Assembly: GCA_934089275.1 (NCBI GenBank)
Contig: CAKOJJ010000010.1
Span: 1 to 40,266, forward strand
Reading direction: 5' to 3'
DNA: 40,266 nucleotides
Source: an uncultured Bacilli bacterium
GTDB lineage: Bacteria > Bacillota_I > Bacilli_A > RF39 > UBA660
Part shown: in pieces, positions 24,945-32,237 of the stretch
Numbering within the stretch: position 1 is the stretch's first letter
Layout: every line of letters begins with the position of its first letter
Translations under genes and position numbers: made by a program
Notes under the pieces: model-generated
Told to the model about the DNA's origin: nothing
Databases searched by the model: none
What the model saw: only the letters and a program-made list of their open reading frames with translations

Positions 24945-25995
24945 GTTTTTCTTCCTTTTTTTCATGATCAAATAAAATATCAGTTTTCCATATTAAGAAT
25001 ATGAAAAATATTAATAAAATAACATATAAAACCATACTGATTTTTTTATCTCCTAAAGAATAGAAAATAGATACGGATGCAAATAATATATTTATTAGAT
25101 ACATAATAATAACAGTTTTTCTAGTTGATTTTGTTGTTTTTAATAATTGGTGATGTAAATGTTCTTTGTCAGCGTGATCAATTCTTTCTCCTTTAAGTAT
25201 TCTTCTACACATCGCAAGTAATGTATCAATTATTGGAACAAATAAAGTTAATAATGGGATTATTAAAGATGTTATTGTAGCTGTTTTGAATCCTAATAAA
25301 GCGATTACAGAAATGATAAATCCTAAGAATAAACTTCCAGTGTCTCCCATAAATATTTTTGCTGGCGGAAAGTTATGTACAAGAAAACCTAGGCAAGCTC
25401 CAAGCATAATTAAACACATTATTACATCTAATCCACCTAAACGATTCATGATGTAACCGATAATACATATAGTTGCAAAATAAATTGTTGATGTTCCAGC
25501 AGCTAATCCATCAAGTCCATCACTTAAATTTATTGCATTCATGATAGAAACCATAAATAAAACTGCAAGTGGATAAGCAAAAATCCCAAATTTAAAAGTT
25601 AGTCCAAAAATAGTCATATCAGCAAAAGTTATATTTCCGTAAAATACTGTGATGCATGCTGCCATTATTTGCATTAAAAATTTAACTTTAGCAGGAAGTG
25701 GATTTATATCATCTAACATCCCTGTTATAACAATTACAAAGCCTCCAATTAATACAGATAACATTTGAGTTGTTTTTGGTGCAAAAAGCATATACCCAAT
25801 TAGAAAAGCAAAGAAGATTGCAAGACCACCCATTGAAGGCATTATATGATCATGTATTTTTCTTTTATGGTCAGGTTTATCAACTGCTCCTACGTGGAAA
25901 GCAATCTTTTTTACTATAGGAGTTAATAAAGCTGATGTTAAAAAAGTTATTAACACAATTAAAAATACATTATATCCATTAATAAAGTAATCCAT
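24934..25995 (-). CDS. tagO: Undecaprenyl-phosphate N-acetylglucosaminyl-1-phosphate transferase (TagO/WecA-like)
   Basis: 353 residues and about ten membrane helices. Family motifs: DKPDHKRKIH, PSMGG, the catalytic-site DD in GMLDDINP, NAINLSDGLDGLA and FMGDTGS, then an HLHHQLL histidine motif. It transfers GlcNAc-1-phosphate from UDP-GlcNAc to undecaprenyl phosphate, the first step of wall teichoic acid or other surface polysaccharide synthesis. The MraY paralogue is less likely because of the KxxHxxxxP and HLHHQLL signatures. ATG 25995 has AAGGGTG upstream. It supports a walled cell envelope. Confidence 0.93.
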   Translation of the reverse strand: MDYFINGYNVFLIVLITFLTSALLTPIVKKIAFHVGAVDKPDHKRKIHDHIMPSMGGLAIFFAFLIGYMLFAPKTTQMLSVLIGGFVIVITGMLDDINPLPAKVKFLMQIMAACITVFYGNITFADMTIFGLTFKFGIFAYPLAVLFMVSIMNAINLSDGLDGLAAGTSTIYFATICIIGYIMNRLGGLDVIMCLIMLGACLGFLVHNFPPAKIFMGDTGSLFLGFIISVIALLGFKTATITSLIIPLLTLFVPIIDTLLAMCRRILKGERIDHADKEHLHHQLLKTTKSTRKTVIIMYLINILFASVSIFYSLGDKKISMVLYVILLIFFIFLIWKTDILFDHEKKEEKHEN

Positions 25996-26015
25996 TTGAT
26001 CACACCCTTAATTAA

Positions 26016-26044
26016 ATTATACACTAAAACGTTGTTTCTTAAAA
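26016..26044 (-). promoter_or_regulatory. Possible tagO promoter
   Basis: TATAAT (26016-26021) on the minus strand, with a weak -35 (TTTTAA at 26039-26044). Confidence 0.45.
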
Positions 26045-26062
26045 GAAAATTTATTGTTACAT

Positions 26063-26083
26063 AAAAAAAACTCCAACGGAGTT
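26063..26083 (-). terminator. tRNA-Glu terminator
   Basis: Stem AACTCC/GGAGTT (26078-26083 with 26069-26074), three-base loop, then a T-run on the minus strand, 13 bases after the encoded CCA. Confidence 0.85.
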
Positions 26084-26095
26084 CATATTTAAAAA

Positions 26096-26172
26096 TGGTG
26101 ATCTGTATGGGATTCGGACCCATGTATGTAACCTTGAGAGGGTTATGTGTTAAACCACTTCACCAACAGACC
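26096..26172 (-). tRNA. tRNA-Glu (anticodon CTC)
   Basis: A 77-base cloverleaf: seven-base acceptor stem (GGTCTGT/ACAGATC, one G.U), D-arm with GTG/CAC and GG in the loop, anticodon stem TAACC/GGTTA with loop CTCTCAA (anticodon CTC, reading GAG), five-base variable loop, T-stem ATGGG/CCCAT and an encoded 3' ACCA. The T-loop is TCCGAAT, so the nearly universal T55 is C. It is otherwise normal. GAG-specific tRNA-Glu is an addition to the usual TTC species in AT-rich genomes. It is transcribed singly from its own promoter and terminated at 26063-26083. Confidence 0.93.
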
Positions 26173-26190
26173 AATTACAAATGCATATTT

Positions 26191-26220
26191 ATTTTAGCAC
26201 GTTTAACCTACTTAATTCAA
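26191..26220 (-). promoter_or_regulatory. tRNA-Glu promoter
   Basis: TTGAAT (26215-26220), 18-base spacer, extended -10 TGCTAAAAT (TAAAAT at 26191-26196) on the minus strand. Confidence 0.75.
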
Positions 26221-26224
26221 TATT

Positions 26225-26254
26225 AAAATGGAAAAGGACAAGATAACTTGTCCT
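26225..26254 (-). terminator. Terminator of the three-gene helical-protein operon
   Basis: Perfect eight-base stem AGGACAAG/CTTGTCCT (26247-26254 with 26235-26242), TTAT loop, then a T-rich tail on the minus strand. Confidence 0.8.
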
Positions 26255-26552
26255 ATATACCAAACATTACTAATGAATCTATATTGTTTTTTACTATTTT
26301 TCTTAGTAATTTTATGTCTATTGTAGCGAGTTTAGTTTCTAACTCAGCTTTAGTATTTATAATCAAATCAAATCTTTTCATTATTATATTATATATACTT
26401 TCTTTTATTCCCAATTCATTATAATATGCTAAAACTTCTTTTATGTTTTCTTCTTCAATATCCAATATATCAAGATATTCTTTCTTTAAGTCTCTTAAAA
26501 TATACTCGTATTGAATATTGCTTATTCCATAATTCTTAATATAACTTATCAT
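26253..26552 (-). CDS. Small helical protein with an mTERF-like repeat, unknown function
   Basis: 99 residues from ATG 26552 (GGTGA five bases upstream). All-helical prediction by eye, with no signal or membrane segment. The segment NIKEVLAYYNELGIKES then FDLIINTKAELETKLATI follows the mTERF-repeat pattern (helix, 'LGI', helix, 'P/DxLI', helix). It starts one base after the stop of the preceding gene and closes the operon. The similarity is a pattern match, not a confirmed homology. It could alternatively be a fragment of the preceding protein that became a separate gene. Confidence 0.7.
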   Translation of the reverse strand: MISYIKNYGISNIQYEYILRDLKKEYLDILDIEEENIKEVLAYYNELGIKESIYNIIMKRFDLIINTKAELETKLATIDIKLLRKIVKNNIDSLVMFGI

Positions 26553-26553
26553 A

Positions 26554-27918
26554 TTAATCACCATTTCTTAAAGCGTCTACAACGCATTCCTCAATATTTT
26601 TAGTCAGATTTTTGTGAGTTGATGTTTCTTTGTTTTGACTTTCTAAATAATTAATCTTTTCTTCTAAATTTTCAATTTTAAGTAATACATAGTTTTTGCT
26701 TTCTTTAATAAACAAATCTAAATCAGTTAGTTTATTTTTTAAAATATTAGAGTTTTTAACTATAAGACTTGGATTAATTGAAAGAGTTTTATAACATTTA
26801 TTAACAACTTGTTTTTTATCAAAACCGATCATTGCTAAATGATTTAATGCAAAGTTAATATCGCTTGCACTAGCAACCATAAACAATGGAGAATTTTTTA
26901 TTAATAATGGATAATTAACTTCAAGCGCTTTTAATTGTTCCATATTTTTTTTGAAATTTTCAAACATTGGTTTATATTTTGGGTTTTCATTTTTTATAAA
27001 GCATGTTGCAACATTATTACATATAGATTTTAATAAAGGTATATTTATTTTTCCCTTAACATCTTTTGTTAAATCAACCACTTCTTTAATAGTTTCAACA
27101 TCAGAATAAAGAAGAACAATCAATTTTGCTTTATAATTTTCTTTACTAAATAAGTGAAGAATACCATAATTTTCAGCTTTATTTTTACTTATTAAGCCGA
27201 AGTTATCCATAAAAGTTTCATGATTAACTGTTACTAAACCACCTATTAATTCACTAGATAGATTTTTATAATCTATTTCTAATTTATCAAGAACAGCTTT
27301 AATATTTTCATCTTCATCAATGGTTTTAATCGACTTAGTTTCAACTACTGGTAAAATACTATCAGGAGTCTTCAAGATATTTAAATTGTGTAATGAAATG
27401 TATTCCATTACTTTATAAAGATTTGATTCAAATTCTATGGAATTGTAATCATTTAATACTTTTTCAATAAATGAGAAATTGATTATTAACTCATTACTGA
27501 ACATTTTTTCTTTTAACTCTTTTAATTCATTTATATATTTCTCATTATCTATTAATCCACTTTCTGATGCTTCAACATAATCTCTTAACATCGCTAGAAA
27601 AGTGTTTATGTCTTTAATGTATTTAGGATTAAATTCAACTTTTAATTTATATTTTTGTTTTCCTATAAATACATCCCTTATGCTTTTTATCTGACTGATA
27701 AATTTTTCTTTATTTCTTACTTTAGAAGTGGATATTATTTCTTCTATTAAAGAATCAGTTAAATATTTCATATTATCATTATTTTCTTCAATGCCTTTTA
27801 TTAACCTGACTAAATCAATATCGTCATAATATACTTTGATGTTATCTTTATCGGTTAATTCTTTTAGCCTTGAATTGATTATAGATAATAATAATTCATT
27901 GCTAGTATTCACACTCAT
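26554..27918 (-). CDS. Helical-repeat protein, mTERF-like C-terminal half, unknown function
   Basis: About 454 residues, soluble and nearly all helical. Residues about 340-410 contain two units resembling mTERF motifs (NYPLLIKNSPLF..LAMIGFDKKQV and NPSLIVKNSNILKNKL), followed by a short coiled-coil (ENLEEKINYLE). The N-terminal half has no recognisable domain. The start is uncertain: GTG 27921, ATG 27918 or GTG 27912 (best spaced to AGGTG) are all within four codons. It abuts the stop of the upstream gene and is followed directly by the 99-residue protein. No function can be assigned; helical solenoids of this kind often bind nucleic acid or protein. Confidence 0.75.
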   Translation of the reverse strand: MSVNTSNELLLSIINSRLKELTDKDNIKVYYDDIDLVRLIKGIEENNDNMKYLTDSLIEEIISTSKVRNKEKFISQIKSIRDVFIGKQKYKLKVEFNPKYIKDINTFLAMLRDYVEASESGLIDNEKYINELKELKEKMFSNELIINFSFIEKVLNDYNSIEFESNLYKVMEYISLHNLNILKTPDSILPVVETKSIKTIDEDENIKAVLDKLEIDYKNLSSELIGGLVTVNHETFMDNFGLISKNKAENYGILHLFSKENYKAKLIVLLYSDVETIKEVVDLTKDVKGKINIPLLKSICNNVATCFIKNENPKYKPMFENFKKNMEQLKALEVNYPLLIKNSPLFMVASASDINFALNHLAMIGFDKKQVVNKCYKTLSINPSLIVKNSNILKNKLTDLDLFIKESKNYVLLKIENLEEKINYLESQNKETSTHKNLTKNIEECVVDALRNGD

Positions 27919-27921
27919 CAC

Positions 27922-29199
27922 CTATTTATTCATCATTATATTTACTCTTTGTTCTGCCAACATCTTTGTTTCATAGTACATATTCATTAACTCAACTAAA
28001 TATGTAATTCTTTCCTTTATTTCTTCTTCGTATTCTAAAGTTGCAAGAATATCAATTGATTCCTTTATACCTTTTATTATAGGTAAAGTTTTTAAAACTA
28101 CCGCTTTTTCTTTAGGAACATCTAATGCCATTATTTCTTCCATAGTTTTGTCTAAAAAAGTATCAGCATCATCCTTGTGTTCTTCTAAATCCGCTTCGTA
28201 TTCAACTACTAAAGAAGTTGCCATATTGATAGTTTCTTGTTCTGCATTGACAAAGAAACCTTCTAGCATTTTTATTGCTTCTTTTAATGGAGTTGTTTCA
28301 ATGCTTAATTCATCCTTATCACTGTTTTCTATACAATATTCATATTTTATGTATAAACTATTTATTGCTAATGCAACTAAAGTATTTATTGTCTTTGATG
28401 GATCAAGGCCATGTTTTTTAGCAATTCTTTCTCCATCTTCTTTAATAAAAACTAAGGTTTTATAATCAATTGGAGGCATTTCTTTTCTAACAATGTCTAC
28501 ATATCTTTCATCTTTTAAATAGTTATCAACTAAATAATATACATGACTTTTTAAGTCAAAATCACTAATTTTTTTATTTCCTTTTAAGGCATAGTCGATT
28601 GCTTTAATGTTAACATATTCTAGTATTTGTGCTTTAGTATATGTATCTAATGAACACTCACTCATAAGGAGTTTTAATTCTTTTAATTCGTTTTCTCCAA
28701 ATGAATAAGAAAATTCTTTTGAAGTAAACATTTCTATATATCTTTTGTATTTATCAACTTTTGATGTTTCAAAATTTACTTGATTAGCGTATCTAACATT
28801 ATATTCTTCAATGTAATGATCAATCATTGCAAGAATATTGTTAAAATAATTTGCTAATTCTTCTTTCTTTGCTGAATTTCTTGTGTTTTGATATTCATTT
28901 CTTTTTTCATCATAACTTTCAATTATACTTGTGTCATTACAGCCAATTAAGTTTAAAATTTCTTGTAAATCACGAGGATTGAATTTTAGAATATCTTCAA
29001 AGATTATATCTCCTTTTCTAAGACCTAAAGGAGATCCAACAATAATGTATCGATTAATTATTTCACATATAGTTTCATAATCTGAAGTTAATTTTTTGTT
29101 TTGTTCTCTCATTTTAGATAAATCATTTATCTTGTTTTGAAGTTCTTTAACAAAATTATCAACACTTTTTTTGATTTTTCCATTAACAACGTTATTCAT
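27922..29199 (-). CDS. Large helical cytoplasmic protein of unknown function
   Basis: 425 residues, charged and helical throughout, with a coiled-coil-like N-terminus (KELQNKINDLSKMREQNKKL) and an acidic segment (VEYEADLEEHKDDADT). No enzyme motif, signal or membrane helix is seen. ATG 29199 is five bases from a strong GGAGG, better than ATG 29202. It is the first gene of the operon, with a good extended -10 promoter, so it is certainly expressed as a leader gene of the mTERF-like pair. I do not recognise the family. Confidence 0.75.
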   Translation of the reverse strand: MNNVVNGKIKKSVDNFVKELQNKINDLSKMREQNKKLTSDYETICEIINRYIIVGSPLGLRKGDIIFEDILKFNPRDLQEILNLIGCNDTSIIESYDEKRNEYQNTRNSAKKEELANYFNNILAMIDHYIEEYNVRYANQVNFETSKVDKYKRYIEMFTSKEFSYSFGENELKELKLLMSECSLDTYTKAQILEYVNIKAIDYALKGNKKISDFDLKSHVYYLVDNYLKDERYVDIVRKEMPPIDYKTLVFIKEDGERIAKKHGLDPSKTINTLVALAINSLYIKYEYCIENSDKDELSIETTPLKEAIKMLEGFFVNAEQETINMATSLVVEYEADLEEHKDDADTFLDKTMEEIMALDVPKEKAVVLKTLPIIKGIKESIDILATLEYEEEIKERITYLVELMNMYYETKMLAEQRVNIMMNK

Positions 29200-29221
29200 C
29201 ATGACCTCCTTATTCTCTCTA

Positions 29222-29251
29222 ATTTTAGCATATTTTATATGTTTATGTAAA
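29222..29251 (-). promoter_or_regulatory. Promoter of the helical-protein operon
   Basis: TTTACA (29246-29251), 18-base spacer, extended -10 TGCTAAAAT (TAAAAT at 29222-29227) on the minus strand: the same extended -10 as the tRNA-Glu promoter. Confidence 0.7.
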
Positions 29252-29284
29252 GGTTCTTTTGGCTATTTGGTAGCATAAATAATG

Positions 29285-29313
29285 TTGTTTTATGGCCTTT
29301 TTTGTGATATTAT
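29285..29313 (+). promoter_or_regulatory. Promoter of the 29352 operon
   Basis: TTGTTT (29285-29290), 17-base spacer, extended -10 TGATATTAT (TATTAT at 29308-29313). The same TTTTGTGATATTAT string recurs at 29938-29951 before the XRE gene. Confidence 0.5.
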
Positions 29314-29351
29314 CAATTATAGTAGAAAATATAGAAAATAAAGGTGAAGTT

Positions 29352-29660
29352 ATGAATACAGATACTATTAAGATTTTTGATGAAAATAATGAACTTACTG
29401 AAGATTTTGATCAAGTTGTTGAAAGTGTCTTAAAAGAGGTTCACGGGGAAACTTATTTTGATTTAGATGAAGAATTTATTGTTCCAGAAGAAACGGTTTC
29501 TAAGAAAAAAGAAGCTATAATAAAACCTGAAAGAATTGGTAAAAAAGTATCTATTAAAGATTTTGTTCCAGTAGTATTTTTTGTTCTTATTTTTGCAATC
29601 ATTACTTTAGCTGGATATTATTTTTTAAATAACTTTGACTTTACTTCTATTTTAAAGTGA
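29352..29660 (+). CDS. Small single-pass membrane protein of unknown function
   Basis: 102 residues: an acidic cytoplasmic N-terminal region (about 1-70, rich in Asp/Glu), then one hydrophobic helix (about 74-96) and a short external tail, a type II-like anchor without signal cleavage. ATG 29352 has AAGGTG five bases upstream; an in-frame ATG at 29292 precedes the promoter and is rejected. It is eight bases from the next gene. The family is not recognised. Confidence 0.75.
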   Translation: MNTDTIKIFDENNELTEDFDQVVESVLKEVHGETYFDLDEEFIVPEETVSKKKEAIIKPERIGKKVSIKDFVPVVFFVLIFAIITLAGYYFLNNFDFTSILK

Positions 29661-29667
29661 GGGTTTT

Positions 29668-29919
29668 ATGCTTGAAGATATTGATGTTGAAATAAATCCT
29701 GATTATACAATGATGAAAAAAGTTAATGGGAATTTATATTTATCTGAAGAACAAATGGAGATATTAAGAAGTTATAATATAGATTATATGAAATTTAATA
29801 ATTTAAAAGATCTTATTCATGAACTTATGGAAGAAATTGAAGAAAATGATGATGACGTTTTGGAAAATCTTTTAGATATTTTGTCTGAGCGTGATTATTA
29901 TGAGAATTACAACAAATAA
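29668..29919 (+). CDS. Small acidic protein of unknown function
   Basis: 83 residues, acidic, probably helical in the second half (LKDLIHELMEEIEEND). No cysteines, membrane segments or known motifs. The start is supported by GAGGG four bases upstream and by tight spacing to the preceding membrane-protein gene, so the two form a small operon. Confidence 0.75.
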   Translation: MLEDIDVEINPDYTMMKKVNGNLYLSEEQMEILRSYNIDYMKFNNLKDLIHELMEEIEENDDDVLENLLDILSERDYYENYNK

Positions 29920-29922
29920 TTA

Positions 29923-29951
29923 TTGATATTCAGTAAATTTTGTGATATTAT
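29923..29951 (+). promoter_or_regulatory. Promoter of the small XRE gene
   Basis: TTGATA (29923-29928, five of six), 17-base spacer, extended -10 TGATATTAT (TATTAT at 29946-29951). Confidence 0.7.
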
Positions 29952-29975
29952 GTTCTTAGGTTAGGGGAGTGTTTT

Positions 29976-30200
29976 ATGGCAATTAAAGTTAATTTGGATA
30001 AAGTAATGTTCGAAAAAAAGATGAGTTTGAATAAATTAGCTGAAGATGTTGGAATAACAGTTGCTAATCTATCAAATTTGAAAACTGGTAAGGCTAAAGC
30101 TATAAGATTTTCAACTTTAGAAGCTATTTGTAAAACTTTAAAATGTCAACCTGCTGATATTCTTGAATACGTTGAAGACGATGTAAAAGGATTGCTTTAA
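29976..30200 (+). CDS. Small XRE-family (YozG-like) DNA-binding regulator
   Basis: 74 residues, essentially one Cro/CI helix-turn-helix: NKLAEDVGITVANLSNLKTGKA followed by STLEAICKTLKCQPADILEY (cited in parts). The sequence pattern is that of the short YozG/HTH_26 regulators, often autoregulatory or linked to a small membrane protein. GGGGAG precedes the ATG. No toxin gene is adjacent, so it is not read as an antitoxin. It has its own promoter and terminator. Confidence 0.93.
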   Translation: MAIKVNLDKVMFEKKMSLNKLAEDVGITVANLSNLKTGKAKAIRFSTLEAICKTLKCQPADILEYVEDDVKGLL

Positions 30201-30217
30201 AAAGCAACCCTTTTTAT
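30186..30217 (+). terminator. Terminator of the XRE gene (convergent junction)
   Basis: Stem AAGGATTGCTTT/AAAGCAACCCTT with one mismatch (30187-30198 with 30201-30212), then a T-run. It lies between convergent genes and overlaps the stop of the RluA-like gene on the other strand. Confidence 0.75.
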
Positions 30218-30867
30218 TTGAATATAGAAAAGTATGAAGGAATTTTGGCTTCAAAGGTTTGTTCTTTACCGTTTGGTAAAATAACTTTAAGAGTTTTATG
30301 ATGCAAACACATATGACGTATAGGATTTTTGGTTGATCCATATTTTTTATCACCTATTATTGGATGTCCTAAATTAGACATAGCTACTCTTATTTGATTT
30401 TTTCTTCCAGTCTTAATGTTTATTTCTAAAATCGAATAATTTTTACTTTTCTTTAATACTTTATAATCTGTTATTGCAAGAGATCCGTGTAGTTTATCAG
30501 TTGCATAAGTGTGAAGTGTTTTATCTTCAGTTAAATACTCTTGAATATGTCCTGAGTCATCTTTTACACAACCTTCTACAACCGCGTAATACTCGCGAGT
30601 CTTAGCTATATTGTTCCAATTATCTTGAAAATATTTTTTTAGTTTTTCAGATTTTGCAAATAAAACTATGCCCGAGGTATCACGATCAAGTCTGTGAACA
30701 ATAAATATACGATTATTTTTGTTTTTTTTATGTACATATTCGTATGCTTCATGATAAAGTGTACGAACTTTTTCTTTATCTGTACTCACACACAAAAGAC
30801 CTGCAGGTTTATTTACAACAAGTAGATCCTTATCCTCATATATAATATCCATTTTTCTACTTTTCAT
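30214..30867 (-). CDS. RluA-family pseudouridine synthase
   Basis: 217 residues, single catalytic domain with no S4 domain. The active-site motif HRLDRDTSG is complete, with the aspartate nucleophile. DLLVVNKPAG at the N-terminus and TGRKNQIRV plus the LGHPIIGDKKYG motif follow as expected. It modifies uridine in rRNA or tRNA; the exact site cannot be predicted. The start ATG at 30867 has GAGG seven bases upstream and overlaps the end of the SNase-like gene. Confidence 0.93.
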   Translation of the reverse strand: MKSRKMDIIYEDKDLLVVNKPAGLLCVSTDKEKVRTLYHEAYEYVHKKNKNNRIFIVHRLDRDTSGIVLFAKSEKLKKYFQDNWNNIAKTREYYAVVEGCVKDDSGHIQEYLTEDKTLHTYATDKLHGSLAITDYKVLKKSKNYSILEINIKTGRKNQIRVAMSNLGHPIIGDKKYGSTKNPIRHMCLHHKTLKVILPNGKEQTFEAKIPSYFSIFK

Positions 30868-31483
30868 CTTTTTTCCTCTTCATCACTAATATTAAAAATA
30901 CAATTATTATGGAGTTTATTAATACCATTTTCTTTAAGTACTCATAATCGTATGTTTTTTTTTCTGTTTTCTCTTCTTGTTTTGTTTCGTTTTTAATCTC
31001 TATTCCGCTTTGACAATATTCTTCTTTGATATCTGAATAAGTCCATATACCTAAATTTTTATGGATTGCTTCCGCTTGTAATTCACATAATTTCGTTGAC
31101 CATTTATAATCATTATAAACATAATTAACTTGAGCATATCCTTTTGATACTAAAGATTCTTGAAGTAAGGTTCCATCTATATATAGATATACTAAGTACT
31201 CGTTATATTTATTTTTTTCATCACTCAAATCATCTTTTTCAATTTCTAAGTTTTTAGCATTTTTAACTAACGAACATGCATAATCATTAATTTCCTTATT
31301 TAAAATTCCATCTGAGGTATCCATCATTAAAAGTCTTATTCTTTTTATGCCTGTATTTGTATTAACCCACATCGATACAGCAGAATCACAAGAAACTAGA
31401 GAAACAGACTCACGAGTTCCTTCAGCTTTTACAAATGATGCACATACTAAAAATGTAATAATTGTTAACAAAGTTTTTTTCAT
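30857..31483 (-). CDS. Membrane-anchored SNase-like (thermonuclease-fold) protein, probably inactive
   Basis: 208 residues: signal peptide (about 1-20), an SNase/TNase-like domain (about 25-145) and a C-terminal membrane helix (about 182-201) with a basic tail. RIRLLMMDT fits the conserved 'VRLIGIDTP' strand and so keeps the first catalytic Arg, and LVSKGYAQV and the EAxxxxLGIW end are typical. The 'DRYGR' motif, which carries the second catalytic Arg, reads NKYNE, and the expected Glu is not evident. It is therefore probably a non-catalytic, surface-tethered binding protein. ATG 31483 has GGTGA upstream; the gene overlaps the RluA-like gene. Confidence 0.8.
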   Translation of the reverse strand: MKKTLLTIITFLVCASFVKAEGTRESVSLVSCDSAVSMWVNTNTGIKRIRLLMMDTSDGILNKEINDYACSLVKNAKNLEIEKDDLSDEKNKYNEYLVYLYIDGTLLQESLVSKGYAQVNYVYNDYKWSTKLCELQAEAIHKNLGIWTYSDIKEEYCQSGIEIKNETKQEEKTEKKTYDYEYLKKMVLINSIIIVFLILVMKRKKDEK

Positions 31484-31500
31484 TTTTATTCACCAATAAA

Positions 31501-31529
31501 ATTATATAAAAATATTTTGATAAAGTAAA
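31501..31529 (-). promoter_or_regulatory. Promoter of the SNase-like/RluA operon
   Basis: TTTACT (31524-31529), 17-base spacer, TATAAT (31501-31506) on the minus strand. Confidence 0.6.
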
Positions 31530-31556
31530 TTATGTAGTAATATATTTATTATTTTA

Positions 31557-31565
31557 TGTTATAAT
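31557..31565 (+). promoter_or_regulatory. Extended -10 promoter of the Lys/Thr-rich operon
   Basis: TGTTATAAT (TATAAT at 31560-31565) without a recognisable -35. A second TATAAT lies at 31571-31576. The identical extended -10 recurs before addB. Confidence 0.5.
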
Positions 31566-31596
31566 TGGTGTATAATAATTTATAAGAGGTGGATTT

Positions 31597-32229
31597 ATGG
31601 AAAAAGAAGAAAAGAAAACTACAACTACAAAAGCAAGTGCAGCTAAAAAGTCTACTGGAACTAAAAAAACTGCTACTGCTTCTAAAAAAACTACTACTGC
31701 AAAAAAAAGCACGACTAGTAAAGTAAGTTCTAAAACTACTGGAACTAAGGCTAGCTCAACAAGAAAAACTACTAGTACTAAAACTACTGGAGCTAAAAAA
31801 ACTACTACTGCAAAAAAGTCTACTGTTAAAAAAACAGAACCAACTAATGTAGAAAATAAAGCAGAAGAAATTAAAATTATTGAATCAGTTGTTGTTGAAG
31901 AACCAATTGTTGAAGAAACAAAAACTAATGAAATTCCAATTGAAGAAGAAGTTATCGAAACTCCAGAAATTGTTGAAGAAAAGAAAGATAAACAAGAAGA
32001 AATTAAACCAGTTATTTCTAAAAGCAATATTTCTAAAGAAAAAGATAAAAGTATTGATTTAGGTATATTAATTGTTGTTATGGGGCTTTTCCTTCTTGTA
32101 ATTACAACATATTTTTCTAAAGCCCTTACTTTAAGTTCATTAGTAACAAATATTTTAGTTATACTTTCACTTGTTATAGAAGCTTTTGGTATTGTCGTTA
32201 TTATTGTTAATTCAATTAGAAAATATTAG
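31597..32229 (+). CDS. Lys/Thr-rich tail protein with two C-terminal membrane helices
   Basis: 210 residues in three parts: a low-complexity Lys/Thr/Ser/Ala tail (about 1-85, with KKTTTAKKST-type repeats like histone H1 or AlgP tails), a strongly acidic segment (about 86-145) and two hydrophobic helices (about 150-172 and 178-205). No signal peptide precedes the tail, so it is expected in the cytoplasm, where it could touch nucleic acid or other polyanions. AGAGGTGG precedes the ATG. The VanY-like gene follows after eight bases. The function is unknown, and the low complexity precludes family assignment. Confidence 0.8.
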   Translation: MEKEEKKTTTTKASAAKKSTGTKKTATASKKTTTAKKSTTSKVSSKTTGTKASSTRKTTSTKTTGAKKTTTAKKSTVKKTEPTNVENKAEEIKIIESVVVEEPIVEETKTNEIPIEEEVIETPEIVEEKKDKQEEIKPVISKSNISKEKDKSIDLGILIVVMGLFLLVITTYFSKALTLSSLVTNILVILSLVIEAFGIVVIIVNSIRKY

Positions 32230-32237
32230 AGGTTAAT

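Noticed and set aside
29203..29351. Replication origin suggested by the strand switch near 29.2 kb
   Set aside because: No dnaA, dnaN or DnaA-box cluster is present, and minus-strand genes reappear at 30214-31483. A pair of divergent promoters explains the junction.
29976..30200. Antitoxin of a toxin-antitoxin pair
   Set aside because: No toxin-like gene is adjacent; neighbours are a small acidic protein and a convergent pseudouridine synthase.
31554..32027. 157-codon open frame on the minus strand opposite the Lys/Thr-rich gene
   Set aside because: The hydrophobic Val/Leu/Ser protein is the complement of the low-complexity K/T codons. The plus-strand gene has a clear RBS, promoter and operon partner.
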